This document shows, in pieces, positions 7,213 through 16,600 of a stretch of 54,949 bases of DNA. The stretch's first letter is position 1; each line of letters starts with the position of its first letter. The notes below the pieces were generated by a model, which saw only the letters and a list, made by a program, of their open reading frames with translations, was not told the DNA's origin and did not search any database. The translations under genes were made by a program, and so were the position numbers. The stretch lies in the NCBI GenBank assembly GCA_020073605.1, contig JAIQEW010000022.1, forward strand, positions 1 through 54,949. Reading direction: 5' to 3'. The DNA comes from Terriglobia bacterium. GTDB taxonomy: Bacteria > Acidobacteriota > Terriglobia > Acidiferrales > UBA7541.

Positions 7213-9564
7213 ATGAAATCAATCGCAGTGGGACGATGTCTTTTGCTCGCGGTGTTCTTGGCTGCCGCCACGGCGCCCATCGCCAAAGCACAGGGTACGC
7301 AGATCGAAGGCGTGGTGCGCGACGCTACGGGAGCCGTGGTGCCGGGCGCAAAAGTCGAGCTCCGCGCGAAATCGTATTCGTCTCAAAAGACCACCGACGC
7401 GTCGGGCGGCTACGCGTTCGACAATGTCCCGGAAACGACCGGAACAATCGCAGTGAGCATTGGAGGATTTCAGCGGGTAGAGCAAGCGTGGACTGCTTCA
7501 GGAGGCACGCCGGTCCGCGTGGATGTTGTCCTCCGCCCCTCGCCAGTCTCCGAACGAATCCTTGTGACGGCCGCCCGTGCCCCGACTCGACTCAATGAAA
7601 CTCCGCTCAGCGACATTCAGCTCACGCGCGACGACCTGAAGGCGACGCCGGCCCTCACACTCGACGATTCCTTGCGGCAGGTGCCGGGCTTCAGCCTGTT
7701 CCGCCGCTCGAGCAGCCGCACCGCGAATCCCTCGACTCTCGGAGTTTCGCTGCGAGGACTCGGCGGGACGGCCACAAGCCGCGTGCTCGTCCTCCAGGAT
7801 GGCATCCCGCTCAACGATCCCTTCGGTTCCTGGGTCTATTGGGATCGCGTTCCCGCAGAATCGGTCTCCAGCATCGAAGTCGCGCAAGAAGGCGCGTCGA
7901 GTCTCTACGGGAGTTCGGCTCTCAGTGGTGTCGTCCAGTTCCTGACGCGTCCCGCTCATCCCGCCGGCATTTCACTGGAAACGTCCTATGGCAACCAGAA
8001 CACGCCCGACCTCTCGCTCTGGGCCGGAGGCGAGAAGGGAGGGTGGGAATCCACGGTCGGCGGCGAGGTGTTCCACACGGACGGCTATTTCATCGTCCCT
8101 GGAGCCGATCGAGGAAGCGTGGATACGCGAGCTCGCTCGAAACACGGGACTGCCGATCTCATGATCGGCCGAAAGTTCGGAGAACAGAACGAAATCTTCG
8201 CGCGCGGCTGGTATCTCGATGACTCGCGCAACAACGGCACAGTGGCCCAGACGAACGACGTCCGCCTCGGCCAGGGAGCCCTCGGAGCGAACCTGCAACT
8301 TGCCGACATCGGATCGCTGAAGCTCCGGTTTTACGGGGTCGTCGAGACGTATCACCAAACGTTCTCTGCCGTGGCGGCAGGCCGGAACAGCGAAATCCTG
8401 ACGGACCAGCAAACCGTGCCCGCGCAAGGGGTGGGCGGTTCCGCTTTGTGGACTCGCACGCTCGGAAAGCGTCAAACGCTGGTCGCGGGATTCGACGCGC
8501 ACGAGGAAATCGGCCACACGAACGAGATCCTGTTCTCCGGAGCCACCGGAAGCCACACCAAGGACACGTTTTCCGGAGGACACCAGCGGACGATCGGAGT
8601 CTTCGGCGAGGACATGATTCAGATCGCGCCCGGTTGGTTGCTGAGCCTCAGCGCGCGCTTCGACCACTGGCGCAACTTCGACGCCTTCTCGCGGTGCGTT
8701 CCCTTCGCCTTGTCGTGCACGCCCCCGCTCACTCTCTACGCCGACCGCAGCTACGATGCGTTCAGCCCCCGGGCGACTCTGATCCACCAATTCAACTCGA
8801 ATATTTCCTGGTCGGCCTCCGTCTATCGTGCGTTCCGCGGGCCGACTCTCAACGAACTCTATCGGTCGTTCCGGCAGGGCAATAACGTCACGAATGGCAA
8901 CCCCGACCTGCGCGCCGAGCGGCTCACGGGAGGCGAAGCGGGCATCGATGTGATCGGGCTCGACCGGCGACTGGAAGTGCGCGGGGTCTTCTTCTTCAAT
9001 GAAGTGATCGGCCCGATCGCCAACGTCACCTGTAACCTCGGCGATCCCTCGCCGTGCCCTTCGGTGCTTCCTCCCGGAGTCATAACCCGCGTGAAAGAAA
9101 ATCTGGGCCGCACGAGCGCCCCGGGGTTCGAAATCGACGGCGTCGCGCACATCACCAATCGCCTGGATCTTTCAGCCGGCTACCAGTACGTCAACGCCAC
9201 GGTGATCAGCTTCCCGGCCAATACCGCGCTGGTGGGCCTCTGGGTTCCGCAGGTTCCTCACAACATTCTTACGTTCCAAGCTCGCTATTCGAATCCTTCG
9301 GTGATTTCGTTTGCCCTGACCGGACGCATGGCGGGAAGACAGTTCGACGACGACCAGAATTCATTCACGCTCGGAAACTTCTTCGTTCTCGACGCGATGG
9401 CGTCTCGGACCATCGGCGGCGGCGCCGAAGTTTTTGTGTCAGCCGAGAATCTCTTTAACGAGCGATACACCACAGGCTTCGCGTCCACGAGTCCAGTCGT
9501 CCCACAGCTCGGGCTTCCGATCGTGGCCCGCTTCGGGTTTCGATTTCAGTTCCCCAAGCGCTAG
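7213..9564 (+). CDS. TonB-dependent outer-membrane receptor
   Basis: A 783-residue outer-membrane receptor for energised uptake of a ligand I cannot identify. Order of parts: signal peptide with a cut near AKA-Q (residue 26); a carboxypeptidase regulatory-like beta domain (about 28-115, GVVRDATGAVVPGAKVELR); a plug domain (about 120-240) with VLVLQDGIPLNDPFG and a VSSIEVAQEGASSLYGSSA segment; then the 22-strand barrel ending in FGFRFQFPKR with an aromatic near-terminal residue. A start at 7177 is also open, but 7213 gives a clean signal peptide. TATAAT at 7163-7168 could be the -10. It is divergent from pqqA, so it may be co-regulated; PQQ or a metal as ligand is speculation. Confidence 0.9.
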   Translation: MKSIAVGRCLLLAVFLAAATAPIAKAQGTQIEGVVRDATGAVVPGAKVELRAKSYSSQKTTDASGGYAFDNVPETTGTIAVSIGGFQRVEQAWTASGGTPVRVDVVLRPSPVSERILVTAARAPTRLNETPLSDIQLTRDDLKATPALTLDDSLRQVPGFSLFRRSSSRTANPSTLGVSLRGLGGTATSRVLVLQDGIPLNDPFGSWVYWDRVPAESVSSIEVAQEGASSLYGSSALSGVVQFLTRPAHPAGISLETSYGNQNTPDLSLWAGGEKGGWESTVGGEVFHTDGYFIVPGADRGSVDTRARSKHGTADLMIGRKFGEQNEIFARGWYLDDSRNNGTVAQTNDVRLGQGALGANLQLADIGSLKLRFYGVVETYHQTFSAVAAGRNSEILTDQQTVPAQGVGGSALWTRTLGKRQTLVAGFDAHEEIGHTNEILFSGATGSHTKDTFSGGHQRTIGVFGEDMIQIAPGWLLSLSARFDHWRNFDAFSRCVPFALSCTPPLTLYADRSYDAFSPRATLIHQFNSNISWSASVYRAFRGPTLNELYRSFRQGNNVTNGNPDLRAERLTGGEAGIDVIGLDRRLEVRGVFFFNEVIGPIANVTCNLGDPSPCPSVLPPGVITRVKENLGRTSAPGFEIDGVAHITNRLDLSAGYQYVNATVISFPANTALVGLWVPQVPHNILTFQARYSNPSVISFALTGRMAGRQFDDDQNSFTLGNFFVLDAMASRTIGGGAEVFVSAENLFNERYTTGFASTSPVVPQLGLPIVARFGFRFQFPKR

Positions 9565-9660
9565 TTCGGGGCGCCACTTCACAGCAGGCTGTCGCTACCG
9601 ATTACGGCGACTCACTAGAACCCGTCTTGCATTGTTGAGATTGCCAAAAGCGAAAAGCAG

Positions 9661-9717
9661 ATCCCTCACCCCGCCTAAAACGCGGGGATTCGGGATGACA
9701 TTCGCATGGGAATGTCA
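9661..9717. terminator. Two tandem hairpins between convergent genes
   Basis: The first stem is CCCCGC (9669-9674) with GCGGGG (9682-9687), extended by ATCCC (9661-9665) and GGGAT (9692-9696). The second is TGACATTC (9696-9703) with GAATGTCA (9710-9717). They sit between the ends of the TonB receptor gene (9564) and the TldE-like gene (9752), where a two-way terminator is expected. No U-tract is present, so they may instead be a REP-like element. Confidence 0.5.
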
Positions 9718-9751
9718 CCCCGGACTGGATGTCAACAGAGTCAGACAGGTT

Positions 9752-11428
9752 CTAGCGGGACGGAGACAGGTCCGGCGAGGGGTATTCGGGGAGCTTGGCG
9801 TTTTTCGCGTCGGTGCGTTTTACTTCGAGGTCATCGAACAGGATCGAAGGGCTGATGACCGTGGTGGGGATGGTTCCCTCGCGATTGCCAACGAGCGGAT
9901 CGTTGCCCGCGGCGACAAGATCGTTGCGCAGGGCGCGCGCGTCGAGTTCGTCGAACACGGCGCCGCGAACGAGTTCCTGGTGCCCGTCCTTTTCATACAC
10001 GCGGTAAAGTAGCCGCGGCTCGTACCCGGGGCCGCCGAGCGTCTCGACGTAATAGCCGAATGCCTTTCCATCCTGGCGGCAGATCTCGATCAGTTTTTGT
10101 TTCAGCTCCGCGGGCGAGAGGCCCTGCTTGGACTGCACGATCAGATTCCCGATGTTCGGGGAGGCGAATTGGCCCGGCGAAGCGCGGCCGTGGCCATTCG
10201 ATTCCGGAAAATCGCGAATCGGCTGGCGGCCCACGAGGTAGTTCACGAGCTGGCCATCCTCAATCAACGGGACCTTCACGGCGCGCACGCCTTCATCATC
10301 CGTGTCGTAGCTGCCGATCAGCGTTTTCCCCTCGAAAGTCTTGAGAGTGGGATCGTCCTCGACGGACAAGAACGAGGGCAGGACGCGGCTCTTGTAATTG
10401 GAGGCAAACTCTCCGGTGGTCCGCGCGGAATCTCCGGGTCTCGGCCTGATTCCCAGCACGTTCCGGCCGATCATGCCGTTGAAGATATCGCTCGCAGCAT
10501 CGGGCGCGAAGAGGACCGGGCCGCGGTAGTCTTCGTCCACCACAGGAGCTTCCCGGAGATCCTTGAGCGTCTGGATCATTTTCGCGCAGTGCGCCACAAA
10601 CTCGTCCGGCGCGGGCAATTCCTTCACGCTCGCAGCCGTGAAATAGGGCGCGCGGCTCAGGCTCATTCCGTCGGCGGCCTGAGTGGAGCCATTGGCGTTC
10701 ACAAAATAGACGGCGTATCCGGAGCGACTAACGGTTCCTTCCGTGTTGACCAGATACTGATTCACCGCGCGGAAGCGCACGGAGGCCGAAAGAAACTGGA
10801 CTTTTGGATCGGTACGGAAGAGAGCCGTGGATTTCTCGAGCATCTCCCTCCACGGCTTCGGATCGAAATCGAGCTTCGCGAGCGGTTCGATCGACTGGAT
10901 TGCCGGGGCGTGAGCGAAATCGTCGAAAGGCTGATCGGAAGTGTACTGGCGCAGGGCCGCTTTCTTCATCGCCAGCGCCTCGCTCGCGGCTTTGTAAGCC
11001 TGGTCGGTGGTAATCCACAATTGCCAGCGCAGCGCCGTGGGGTCGTCATCCACTGTCGCGAAGTTTGCGGCGCCGATTCCCGGCCCGTAGTAACTGTCCT
11101 GCTTGTAATCTCCGACGCGCACGATCACGCGCAGGTACCGCGCGTGGACGCGCTGATCGTCGCGCAGCACGCCGAACGCCGCCTCCGCGTCATATTCGTC
11201 CAGGTCCGAGACGTGGTATTCGATGTAGTAAGGCGCGGGCACGTTTTCCATCTTGAGCTGCGCCTTGGAGCGATCGAGCTCTTCGCGCATGGCCTGGAGC
11301 AATGGGTCGGAGGAAGCGGGGCTCGCCTGTTTCTGCTGACCCACGGCCGGGAGAGCGCACACAAGCAGAACCAGCAGCGAAACCGCCAGCCGCGGAAAGC
11401 GCAACACGCTGTTGGAGGACTTGCTCAT
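9752..11428 (-). CDS. Secreted TldE/PmbA-like protein without metal site
   Basis: A 558-residue member of the TldD/PmbA (U62) family with a signal peptide (hydrophobic residues about 14-30, cut near AVGQ). The family fold is indicated by GRASPGQFASPNIGNLIV, LLYRVYEKDGHQELVRG and a final SILFDDLEVKR. Where the partner gene has HEVLGH, this protein reads DIFNGMIGR, so the zinc-binding HExxxH is absent. This mirrors TldE, the inactive half of the TldD-TldE protease. The ATG overlaps the stop of the upstream TldD-like gene by four bases (ATGA), so the two should be made together in equal amounts. The likely role is the structural half of a periplasmic metallopeptidase. Confidence 0.85.
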   Translation of the reverse strand: MSKSSNSVLRFPRLAVSLLVLLVCALPAVGQQKQASPASSDPLLQAMREELDRSKAQLKMENVPAPYYIEYHVSDLDEYDAEAAFGVLRDDQRVHARYLRVIVRVGDYKQDSYYGPGIGAANFATVDDDPTALRWQLWITTDQAYKAASEALAMKKAALRQYTSDQPFDDFAHAPAIQSIEPLAKLDFDPKPWREMLEKSTALFRTDPKVQFLSASVRFRAVNQYLVNTEGTVSRSGYAVYFVNANGSTQAADGMSLSRAPYFTAASVKELPAPDEFVAHCAKMIQTLKDLREAPVVDEDYRGPVLFAPDAASDIFNGMIGRNVLGIRPRPGDSARTTGEFASNYKSRVLPSFLSVEDDPTLKTFEGKTLIGSYDTDDEGVRAVKVPLIEDGQLVNYLVGRQPIRDFPESNGHGRASPGQFASPNIGNLIVQSKQGLSPAELKQKLIEICRQDGKAFGYYVETLGGPGYEPRLLYRVYEKDGHQELVRGAVFDELDARALRNDLVAAGNDPLVGNREGTIPTTVISPSILFDDLEVKRTDAKNAKLPEYPSPDLSPSR

Positions 11429-13137
11429 GGCTTGGTTCCCGCCGATGCAAGATTATTGAAGCCCGGAGGAGGCAGGATGGGCGGTCTCTGCGTTCCCTTG
11501 GCGCGCTTTTGCACTTCGATTTCGGAAAAGAGCATCGCGGGCGCAGCGGCCGCGACCGGCACCTGCCCGGACTCCGCGCCGCACACGCCGTTGAACACCT
11601 GAAGAGTGTCGCCGGTCAGGATGATCGTATTGAGCGAAAGCAGCGGCGTGCCGACGATGTCCACGCCGCGCACGAGTTCGTCGGGCCGGCCATCGGGATA
11701 CACGCGCCACACCATCACCGGAATCACCTGGAACGCTTGCGGCAGCGCCCGCTGGGTGAGCGTGAATCCGCCCTGGATGTCTTCAAAATACAGGCCGTAG
11801 GGCTTGCCCTGCTTTTTGATTTCGTCGATGAATTTCTGCCGCAGCTCGGAATCCTTCACCGTGTTCGTGGATGTCACGATCAGGTTTCCCTGGCGCCCGG
11901 TCGGCATCAGGCCAGGCTGACGGCGCCCATGGCCGTTGGAGTGGCTGAAATTCGTGATGGGCATCCGCGACATCAGGAAATTCTTCAAGATGCCGTTTTC
12001 GACCGCGACCACGCGGGCAGCTGGAACGCCCTCGTCGTCGAACTCGTAGGAGCCGGCCAGCTTCACGCCGTTCAATTCCTTCATCGTCGGGTCGTCCACG
12101 ACGGTCAAGAACGGAGGAAGCACCTGCTGATTCACTTTCTTGGTGAACGTCTGCCCTTCGCGCTCGTCGCGCTGCCGGTGACCTTCGAGCCTGTGCCCGA
12201 GCACTTCGTGGAAAAACACCGCCGCGGCCCTGCCGGAGAGGAGCGCGGGGCCGGCGTACGGTTCAGCGGCCGGGGCGGCGCGCAGCGCCTTCAAGTCGGC
12301 GCCGATCTTGTTCACTTTCGCCATCAACTCCTGTTCGGAAGGCAGTTGATCGGCGGAGGGCGCCTGAAACGATTCGACGCGCGGCAGATCCATCCCGTCA
12401 TCAGCGCGCGTGCCGGCCTGGATCACCAGCCGGACAATCGCGGATGGCTGTTCGAGCGCCGTGCCTTCGCTTGTGGCCAGATACGATCGGCTGGCGCCGC
12501 CCTGGAAGAGCACCAGCGACGTGTATACGTCGGGATATTTCAGGAAGCCCGCCGAGATTCGCCGCACGCGGTCTTCCCAGATCTTCGCGTCGACGGAAGC
12601 TTTCACCGTCGAGCCGCCGATCCGATTCTGCGCCGCTTCCTGGGAAAAATCCGGCGACTTATCTTCCTCGACCGACTGAACGGCTTGGTCGGTCTTCACC
12701 TTCAAGAAAGCGCCGGAGGCCTGCTCGTATTCGCGGTCCGTCAATTGCCAAAGGACGCGGGCAATCGAGTCGGAATCGTCGCGCAACGGCAGCAAGCCCG
12801 AGTTGATTCCGGAGGCGCGGCTCTGGCTGTGAGTGTTGTCGAGGGCGGCCGAGCCGACGCGCATCATCACGTCCGCCCGCCGCTGGTGGAAAGTCGTCGA
12901 GATGACCAGACTTCCGTTTGCGCCCGCGATCGTGGAACCATCTGCATCCGTCACGGCATAGCTCAGGTAGTACGCGGCGGGATCGGATTTCGCAAGCGCT
13001 GACGCGGCTCGTTGCAGCTCGCGCTGCATCGTTTGAAGCAGGACGCCCGTCCGCGGCGTGGAAGTGACGGCGGCCAAAGGAATCGCGCACAACACCAGTA
13101 GGAAGCAGACAGCGGGACGGAGAAGAGGGCGGCTCAT
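11425..13137 (-). CDS. Secreted TldD-like metallopeptidase
   Basis: A 570-residue TldD/PmbA-family protein with a signal peptide (hydrophobic residues 8-24). The zinc motif HEVLGH is at about 310-315 and is followed by RLEGHRQRDEREGQTF. The conserved GHGRRQPGLMPTGRQGNLIV segment and a late VLFRNTI-type strand region are also present. TldD-TldE proteases open up unfolded peptides and trim several RiPPs. In Gluconobacter oxydans TldD has been connected to PQQ synthesis. This pair is exported, so access to the cytoplasmic PqqA pathway would be indirect. It is the first gene of a two-gene unit with its own predicted promoter. Confidence 0.87.
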   Translation of the reverse strand: MSRPLLRPAVCFLLVLCAIPLAAVTSTPRTGVLLQTMQRELQRAASALAKSDPAAYYLSYAVTDADGSTIAGANGSLVISTTFHQRRADVMMRVGSAALDNTHSQSRASGINSGLLPLRDDSDSIARVLWQLTDREYEQASGAFLKVKTDQAVQSVEEDKSPDFSQEAAQNRIGGSTVKASVDAKIWEDRVRRISAGFLKYPDVYTSLVLFQGGASRSYLATSEGTALEQPSAIVRLVIQAGTRADDGMDLPRVESFQAPSADQLPSEQELMAKVNKIGADLKALRAAPAAEPYAGPALLSGRAAAVFFHEVLGHRLEGHRQRDEREGQTFTKKVNQQVLPPFLTVVDDPTMKELNGVKLAGSYEFDDEGVPAARVVAVENGILKNFLMSRMPITNFSHSNGHGRRQPGLMPTGRQGNLIVTSTNTVKDSELRQKFIDEIKKQGKPYGLYFEDIQGGFTLTQRALPQAFQVIPVMVWRVYPDGRPDELVRGVDIVGTPLLSLNTIILTGDTLQVFNGVCGAESGQVPVAAAAPAMLFSEIEVQKRAKGTQRPPILPPPGFNNLASAGTKP

Positions 13138-13171
13138 GCGAGTCGTTTTGTCCTATGAACGATGACAACCT

Positions 13172-13200
13172 AGCATACCCCACGAGGGTATGGACACCAA
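13172..13200 (-). promoter_or_regulatory. Possible promoter of the TldD/TldE-like pair with overlapping palindrome
   Basis: On the minus strand TTGGTG (13200-13195) and TATGCT (13177-13172) are 17 bases apart. A perfect palindrome, CATACCC (13174-13180) with GGGTATG (13186-13192), covers the -10 box and part of the spacer. The -35 is a weak match, so the promoter is tentative; the palindrome is certain. Confidence 0.4.
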
Positions 13201-13254
13201 GATCAGCAGGGGGTTCCCCGGCGCAAGAAACAATATCGATGATGGAGACCGGGA

Positions 13255-14319
13255 TCAGGATTCGGAAGTGGTCTTTTCGAGCTTGACCTGGCGCTCGTAG
13301 GGCGCGCTTTCGAGGAAGAATATGGCGAGCAGCCCGCCAATGGAGAGAATTCCCGCCAGAAGGTAAGCGGTCCCGGGTGAGACGAACGGAACGATCAGCG
13401 CGACAGCGCCGAACAGTGCTGCCAGGCAATACATCCCAAGGACGGCGCCGCGATGGCCCAGCCCGAGATTCGACAGGCGATGGGCCGCGTGGTCCTTACC
13501 GGGTGAAGTGAAGGGCAAGAGCCCCCGCCGGGCGCGAGAGATGGAAACGAGAGTAGTGTCGAAGATCGGCACGCCGAGGATCAGTACGGGAACAAGCCAC
13601 CCGGCCGGAAATTCCCCGCCCGCCGGGCGGACCTTCAAGGCAAGCGTGGCCATCAGGAATCCCAGGAACATGGCCCCGCCATCGCCCATGAAAATCTTTG
13701 CCGGATTGAAATTCCAGCGCAGGAAGCCGAGCGCCGCTCCCAGCGCGGCGGCTCCCAGCGTGCGAACGAGTGTCTGCCCGTTGAAGCTGGCCGAAATCGT
13801 GAAGAAGCCCGCCGCCACCGCCGCGATCCCGGCGCAGAGTCCATCCATATGATCGAGAATGCTGAATGAAGCCGTGATGCCCACGACCCACAGAACGGTC
13901 AACGCGCCGTCCAGAGCAACACCCATTGGTCCGTCAATGAACCCCGAGAAAATTTGCGCGTGGATCCCGGAAGCGAGCAGGAAAAGCGCCGCAGCCGGCA
14001 TGCCGATGAAGAGCTTGACCTGGTGGTGGAGCAAACCGCCGTCGTCGAGCAGACCGACGGTGGCGAGCAGAGTGGCGCCTGCGAGAATGCCGGCGATCTG
14101 CTGCTTCGGCGCGCCGTGTAGCGTCAGGAGAATCGCCAGCACAAATCCGAGATAAATCGCGATGCCGCCGAGAAGCGGAATGGGACTCAGGTGAACTTTG
14201 CGCGGGCCGGGCTTATCCACCATCCCGTAGCGCAGAGCCAGACGGCGAACCGGAACCGTCAAGCCGAGCGATCCGAGGAGCGCGACGGCGAAGGCAATCA
14301 GATCGGTTGGGAGAGTCAT
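13255..14319 (-). CDS. WecA/MraY-type undecaprenyl-phosphate sugar-1-phosphate transferase
   Basis: A 354-residue polytopic membrane enzyme of the MraY/WecA family (glycosyltransferase family 4 in the Pfam sense). It transfers a sugar-1-phosphate, often GlcNAc-1-P, from its UDP form to undecaprenyl phosphate and so starts a glycan chain. About ten hydrophobic helices are visible. Catalytic landmarks are VDKPGPRKVH, the Mg-binding aspartates in LLDDGG and DHMDGLCAG, and NFNPAKIFMGDGGAMFLGF. A C-terminal KDHAAHRLSNLGLGHR matches the uridine-binding His-rich loop. It is the last gene of the minus-strand glycan locus and its probable initiating enzyme. Confidence 0.9.
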   Translation of the reverse strand: MTLPTDLIAFAVALLGSLGLTVPVRRLALRYGMVDKPGPRKVHLSPIPLLGGIAIYLGFVLAILLTLHGAPKQQIAGILAGATLLATVGLLDDGGLLHHQVKLFIGMPAAALFLLASGIHAQIFSGFIDGPMGVALDGALTVLWVVGITASFSILDHMDGLCAGIAAVAAGFFTISASFNGQTLVRTLGAAALGAALGFLRWNFNPAKIFMGDGGAMFLGFLMATLALKVRPAGGEFPAGWLVPVLILGVPIFDTTLVSISRARRGLLPFTSPGKDHAAHRLSNLGLGHRGAVLGMYCLAALFGAVALIVPFVSPGTAYLLAGILSIGGLLAIFFLESAPYERQVKLEKTTSES

Positions 14320-14370
14320 CGCTCGCTTATGAATCGTGCCATCGAAGCGTGCGCGCGGATCATGTAATCG

Positions 14371-15396
14371 TCACCGTGCCGTGAGCATTTTCTCAAGCAC
14401 GCCGCGCACCGCCTCTTTCTGGTGGCTCGCGGTATACCAGTCCATCGTCTTCCGCAAACCATCGCGGAAAGCTGTTTTCGGCTCCCAGCCGAGAAGCTGC
14501 CGGGCGAGCTTGTTGTCCGCGACGCGGTTCGCGGGGCCGGTCGGCATGTCGGGCCGGAGGCGGATCTCGGCCTTGTGCCCCGAGTATTCGAGAACCATCC
14601 GCGCGGCATCGATCACGCGCACGCGCTCCATCGTGCCGAGATTGACGGCCGTGCCATCGTTGATCTTTTCGGCGGCGAGGATCGTGCCGCTCACAATGTC
14701 GTCCACGTAGGTCCAGTTGCGGATTTGCTGGCCGTCGCCCCACACGTCGAACGGATTCTGCCCGATAAACGCGCGGGCGATCATGGCGATCACCGCATGG
14801 TTCTCCACGCCCCGAGGGCCATACACCGTGAAATAGCGGAGAGAAGCCGCGCCGAGCTTGTGCTCCCGGTGATACGCCTGGAGCGTCAGTTCAGCCATCA
14901 GTTTTGCCCAGCCGTACATGTTGTCGGCGTCGTGCGGCGGCTTTACATCCTCCTCGCGGAGATAGATTTCCTTCTTCACGTCCGTCTGCATGTAGTTGGG
15001 ATAGACGCAGCCCGAGGACGCGTACACGACCTTCTCGACGCCGGCCTTGAGGGCTTCCCAAAAAACAAGCCCGTCGAGGAAGAGATTCGAGGCCGGGCCC
15101 GCCTGATGCAGGTCCACGTAGCCGCGCCCGCCGTGGTCGGCGGCGATGTGAAACGCGACCTGGATCCCCTTCATCGCAGCACGGGTAACACCCGGCTCGC
15201 GCAGGTCGGCTTCCATGAAGGTGACACGACCAGACTTGAGGTGGGATTCGATGTTGCTGAGCCTGCCGCTGCTGAGGTCATCGACGACGTGTACGCGGGC
15301 GCCGCGCTCCACGAGAGCGTCGACCAGGTGCGATCCGATAAATGAGGCACCGCCTGTTACGAGGACTTTCTTACGATCCCAGATGGTTTCCTCCAT
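14371..15396 (-). CDS. NAD-dependent sugar-nucleotide epimerase/dehydratase
   Basis: A 341-residue extended short-chain dehydrogenase. The Rossmann motif is VLVTGGASFIGSHL, with VDDLSSG after the second strand. The catalytic region is YASSGCVYPN with YGWAK (the Y-x-x-x-K pair), and RNWTYVDDIV follows. It closely resembles GDP-mannose 3,5-epimerase or UDP-glucose epimerase type enzymes; the exact sugar is not readable. ATG at 15396 is preferred over an in-frame TTG at 15405. The gene begins inside the last codons of the upstream glycosyltransferase gene (26-base overlap), which indicates coupling. It would supply an activated sugar for the glycan. Confidence 0.88.
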   Translation of the reverse strand: MEETIWDRKKVLVTGGASFIGSHLVDALVERGARVHVVDDLSSGRLSNIESHLKSGRVTFMEADLREPGVTRAAMKGIQVAFHIAADHGGRGYVDLHQAGPASNLFLDGLVFWEALKAGVEKVVYASSGCVYPNYMQTDVKKEIYLREEDVKPPHDADNMYGWAKLMAELTLQAYHREHKLGAASLRYFTVYGPRGVENHAVIAMIARAFIGQNPFDVWGDGQQIRNWTYVDDIVSGTILAAEKINDGTAVNLGTMERVRVIDAARMVLEYSGHKAEIRLRPDMPTGPANRVADNKLARQLLGWEPKTAFRDGLRKTMDWYTASHQKEAVRGVLEKMLTAR

Positions 15397-16594
15397 TCTT
15401 TCCAAGCGCCGCTTCTTCCATCACCGCAACGAAGCGCTGGAGCTCATTGACTCTAGCATATTTTTGCGCGGTATCCCGAGCAAGACGGCCCATCTCGATA
15501 AGCCGGGCGGGATCGCCGCGCAGCTCCCGGATTGCCGCAGCTACGGCGGCCGGGTCGTCCGGATCGGCGGCCAGGCCGCAGCCGGACTCGATGACGATCC
15601 GCGCCGCGTCGCTTTCGCGCGCGGCCACGGCGAGAACCGGTCGCCCCGCCGCCAGAATCGAATAGAGCTTACTCGGCACGACAACTCCTTCGAGTCCCCG
15701 CCGCACCGTAACGATGTGCAGATCGCCCGCCATCATCACGTGAGGAACCTGTTCGACCGGGCGGAAAGGCAGGAACCGGACGTTGGGCGAGCCCGATGCG
15801 GCAGCCTCGAGCGCCGCGCGATTGGCCCCATCGCCTATGAACACCAATCCCACGTTTTCGTTGCGCAGAATCTCCGCGGCCTTCAGCAGCGTGCCCCACG
15901 CGCCATAAAAACCCAGATTGCCGGCGTGCAGCACCACAAACGGAAAGCCGCTGCGAATTTCCCGGACGATGGGATCGTCCTGCGCGGGCATCGACGCGGG
16001 GAACGAAGTGCCGTCGCGCACGACCACCACCCGCTCCGGCGCGACGCCTTTGGCCAGGATGCGGTCGCGCATGTCGTCACCCAGGACAATCACCCGCGCC
16101 GCCTGCTTGAGCGCGCTGCGGTGCATCTTCTCCCAGCGCTCGACCCAGCGGCTCGGCCGGACGATATCGCCGCCGATGGCCATGTCCGGATACATGTCGC
16201 GGATGTTGTACACGAACGGGCGCCCGGCCAGCCGCGCGACGAATGCGCCGGCGATGCCCGCGACCGGCGGGTCCGTCATCGCGAGGATCACGTCGGGGCG
16301 GATCGCCAGCGCGCGGGGAACCGCGAGCGCCAGATAAGACAGGTAATTCGAGACGCGGCGCCGCATCTGATGGCGCGGATACGCGGTGGAACCGACGCGC
16401 TCGACGACAACACCGTTGCGCGTGTCGCGCCGAAGAAAAGCGAAAGGGTAGAACTCATCCGGATCGTAGGAGGGACGCCCGGCGACCACCGTCACCTTGT
16501 GGCGCTGCGCCAGAGTCTCCGCCACCTGCGCCGCCATCTTCGCGGTCGCGGACGTGTCGGGCGGATAGTATTCATTCAGAAGCAGGATGTGCAT
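15371..16594 (-). CDS. Glycosyltransferase family 4 (WbuB-like)
   Basis: A 407-residue GT-B fold enzyme. The N-terminal acceptor domain opens with MHILLLNEYYPPDTSATA, typical of WbuB-like family 4 transferases. The C-terminal nucleotide-sugar domain has VVLHAGNLGFYGAWGTLL, VFIGDGAN and VVPSKLYSILAAGRPVLAV. It likely adds one sugar of the repeating unit at the inner membrane from a UDP- or GDP-sugar. It begins 6 bases after the stop of the carbamoyltransferase gene and overlaps the next epimerase gene, so it is in the middle of one transcription unit. Confidence 0.9.
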   Translation of the reverse strand: MHILLLNEYYPPDTSATAKMAAQVAETLAQRHKVTVVAGRPSYDPDEFYPFAFLRRDTRNGVVVERVGSTAYPRHQMRRRVSNYLSYLALAVPRALAIRPDVILAMTDPPVAGIAGAFVARLAGRPFVYNIRDMYPDMAIGGDIVRPSRWVERWEKMHRSALKQAARVIVLGDDMRDRILAKGVAPERVVVVRDGTSFPASMPAQDDPIVREIRSGFPFVVLHAGNLGFYGAWGTLLKAAEILRNENVGLVFIGDGANRAALEAAASGSPNVRFLPFRPVEQVPHVMMAGDLHIVTVRRGLEGVVVPSKLYSILAAGRPVLAVAARESDAARIVIESGCGLAADPDDPAAVAAAIRELRGDPARLIEMGRLARDTAQKYARVNELQRFVAVMEEAALGKNGGNHLGS

Positions 16595-16600
16595 GCGTTT

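Noticed and set aside
10097..13002. Two long plus-strand open frames (501 and 566 codons)
   Set aside because: They are antisense to the TldD/TldE-like pair and show no domain features.
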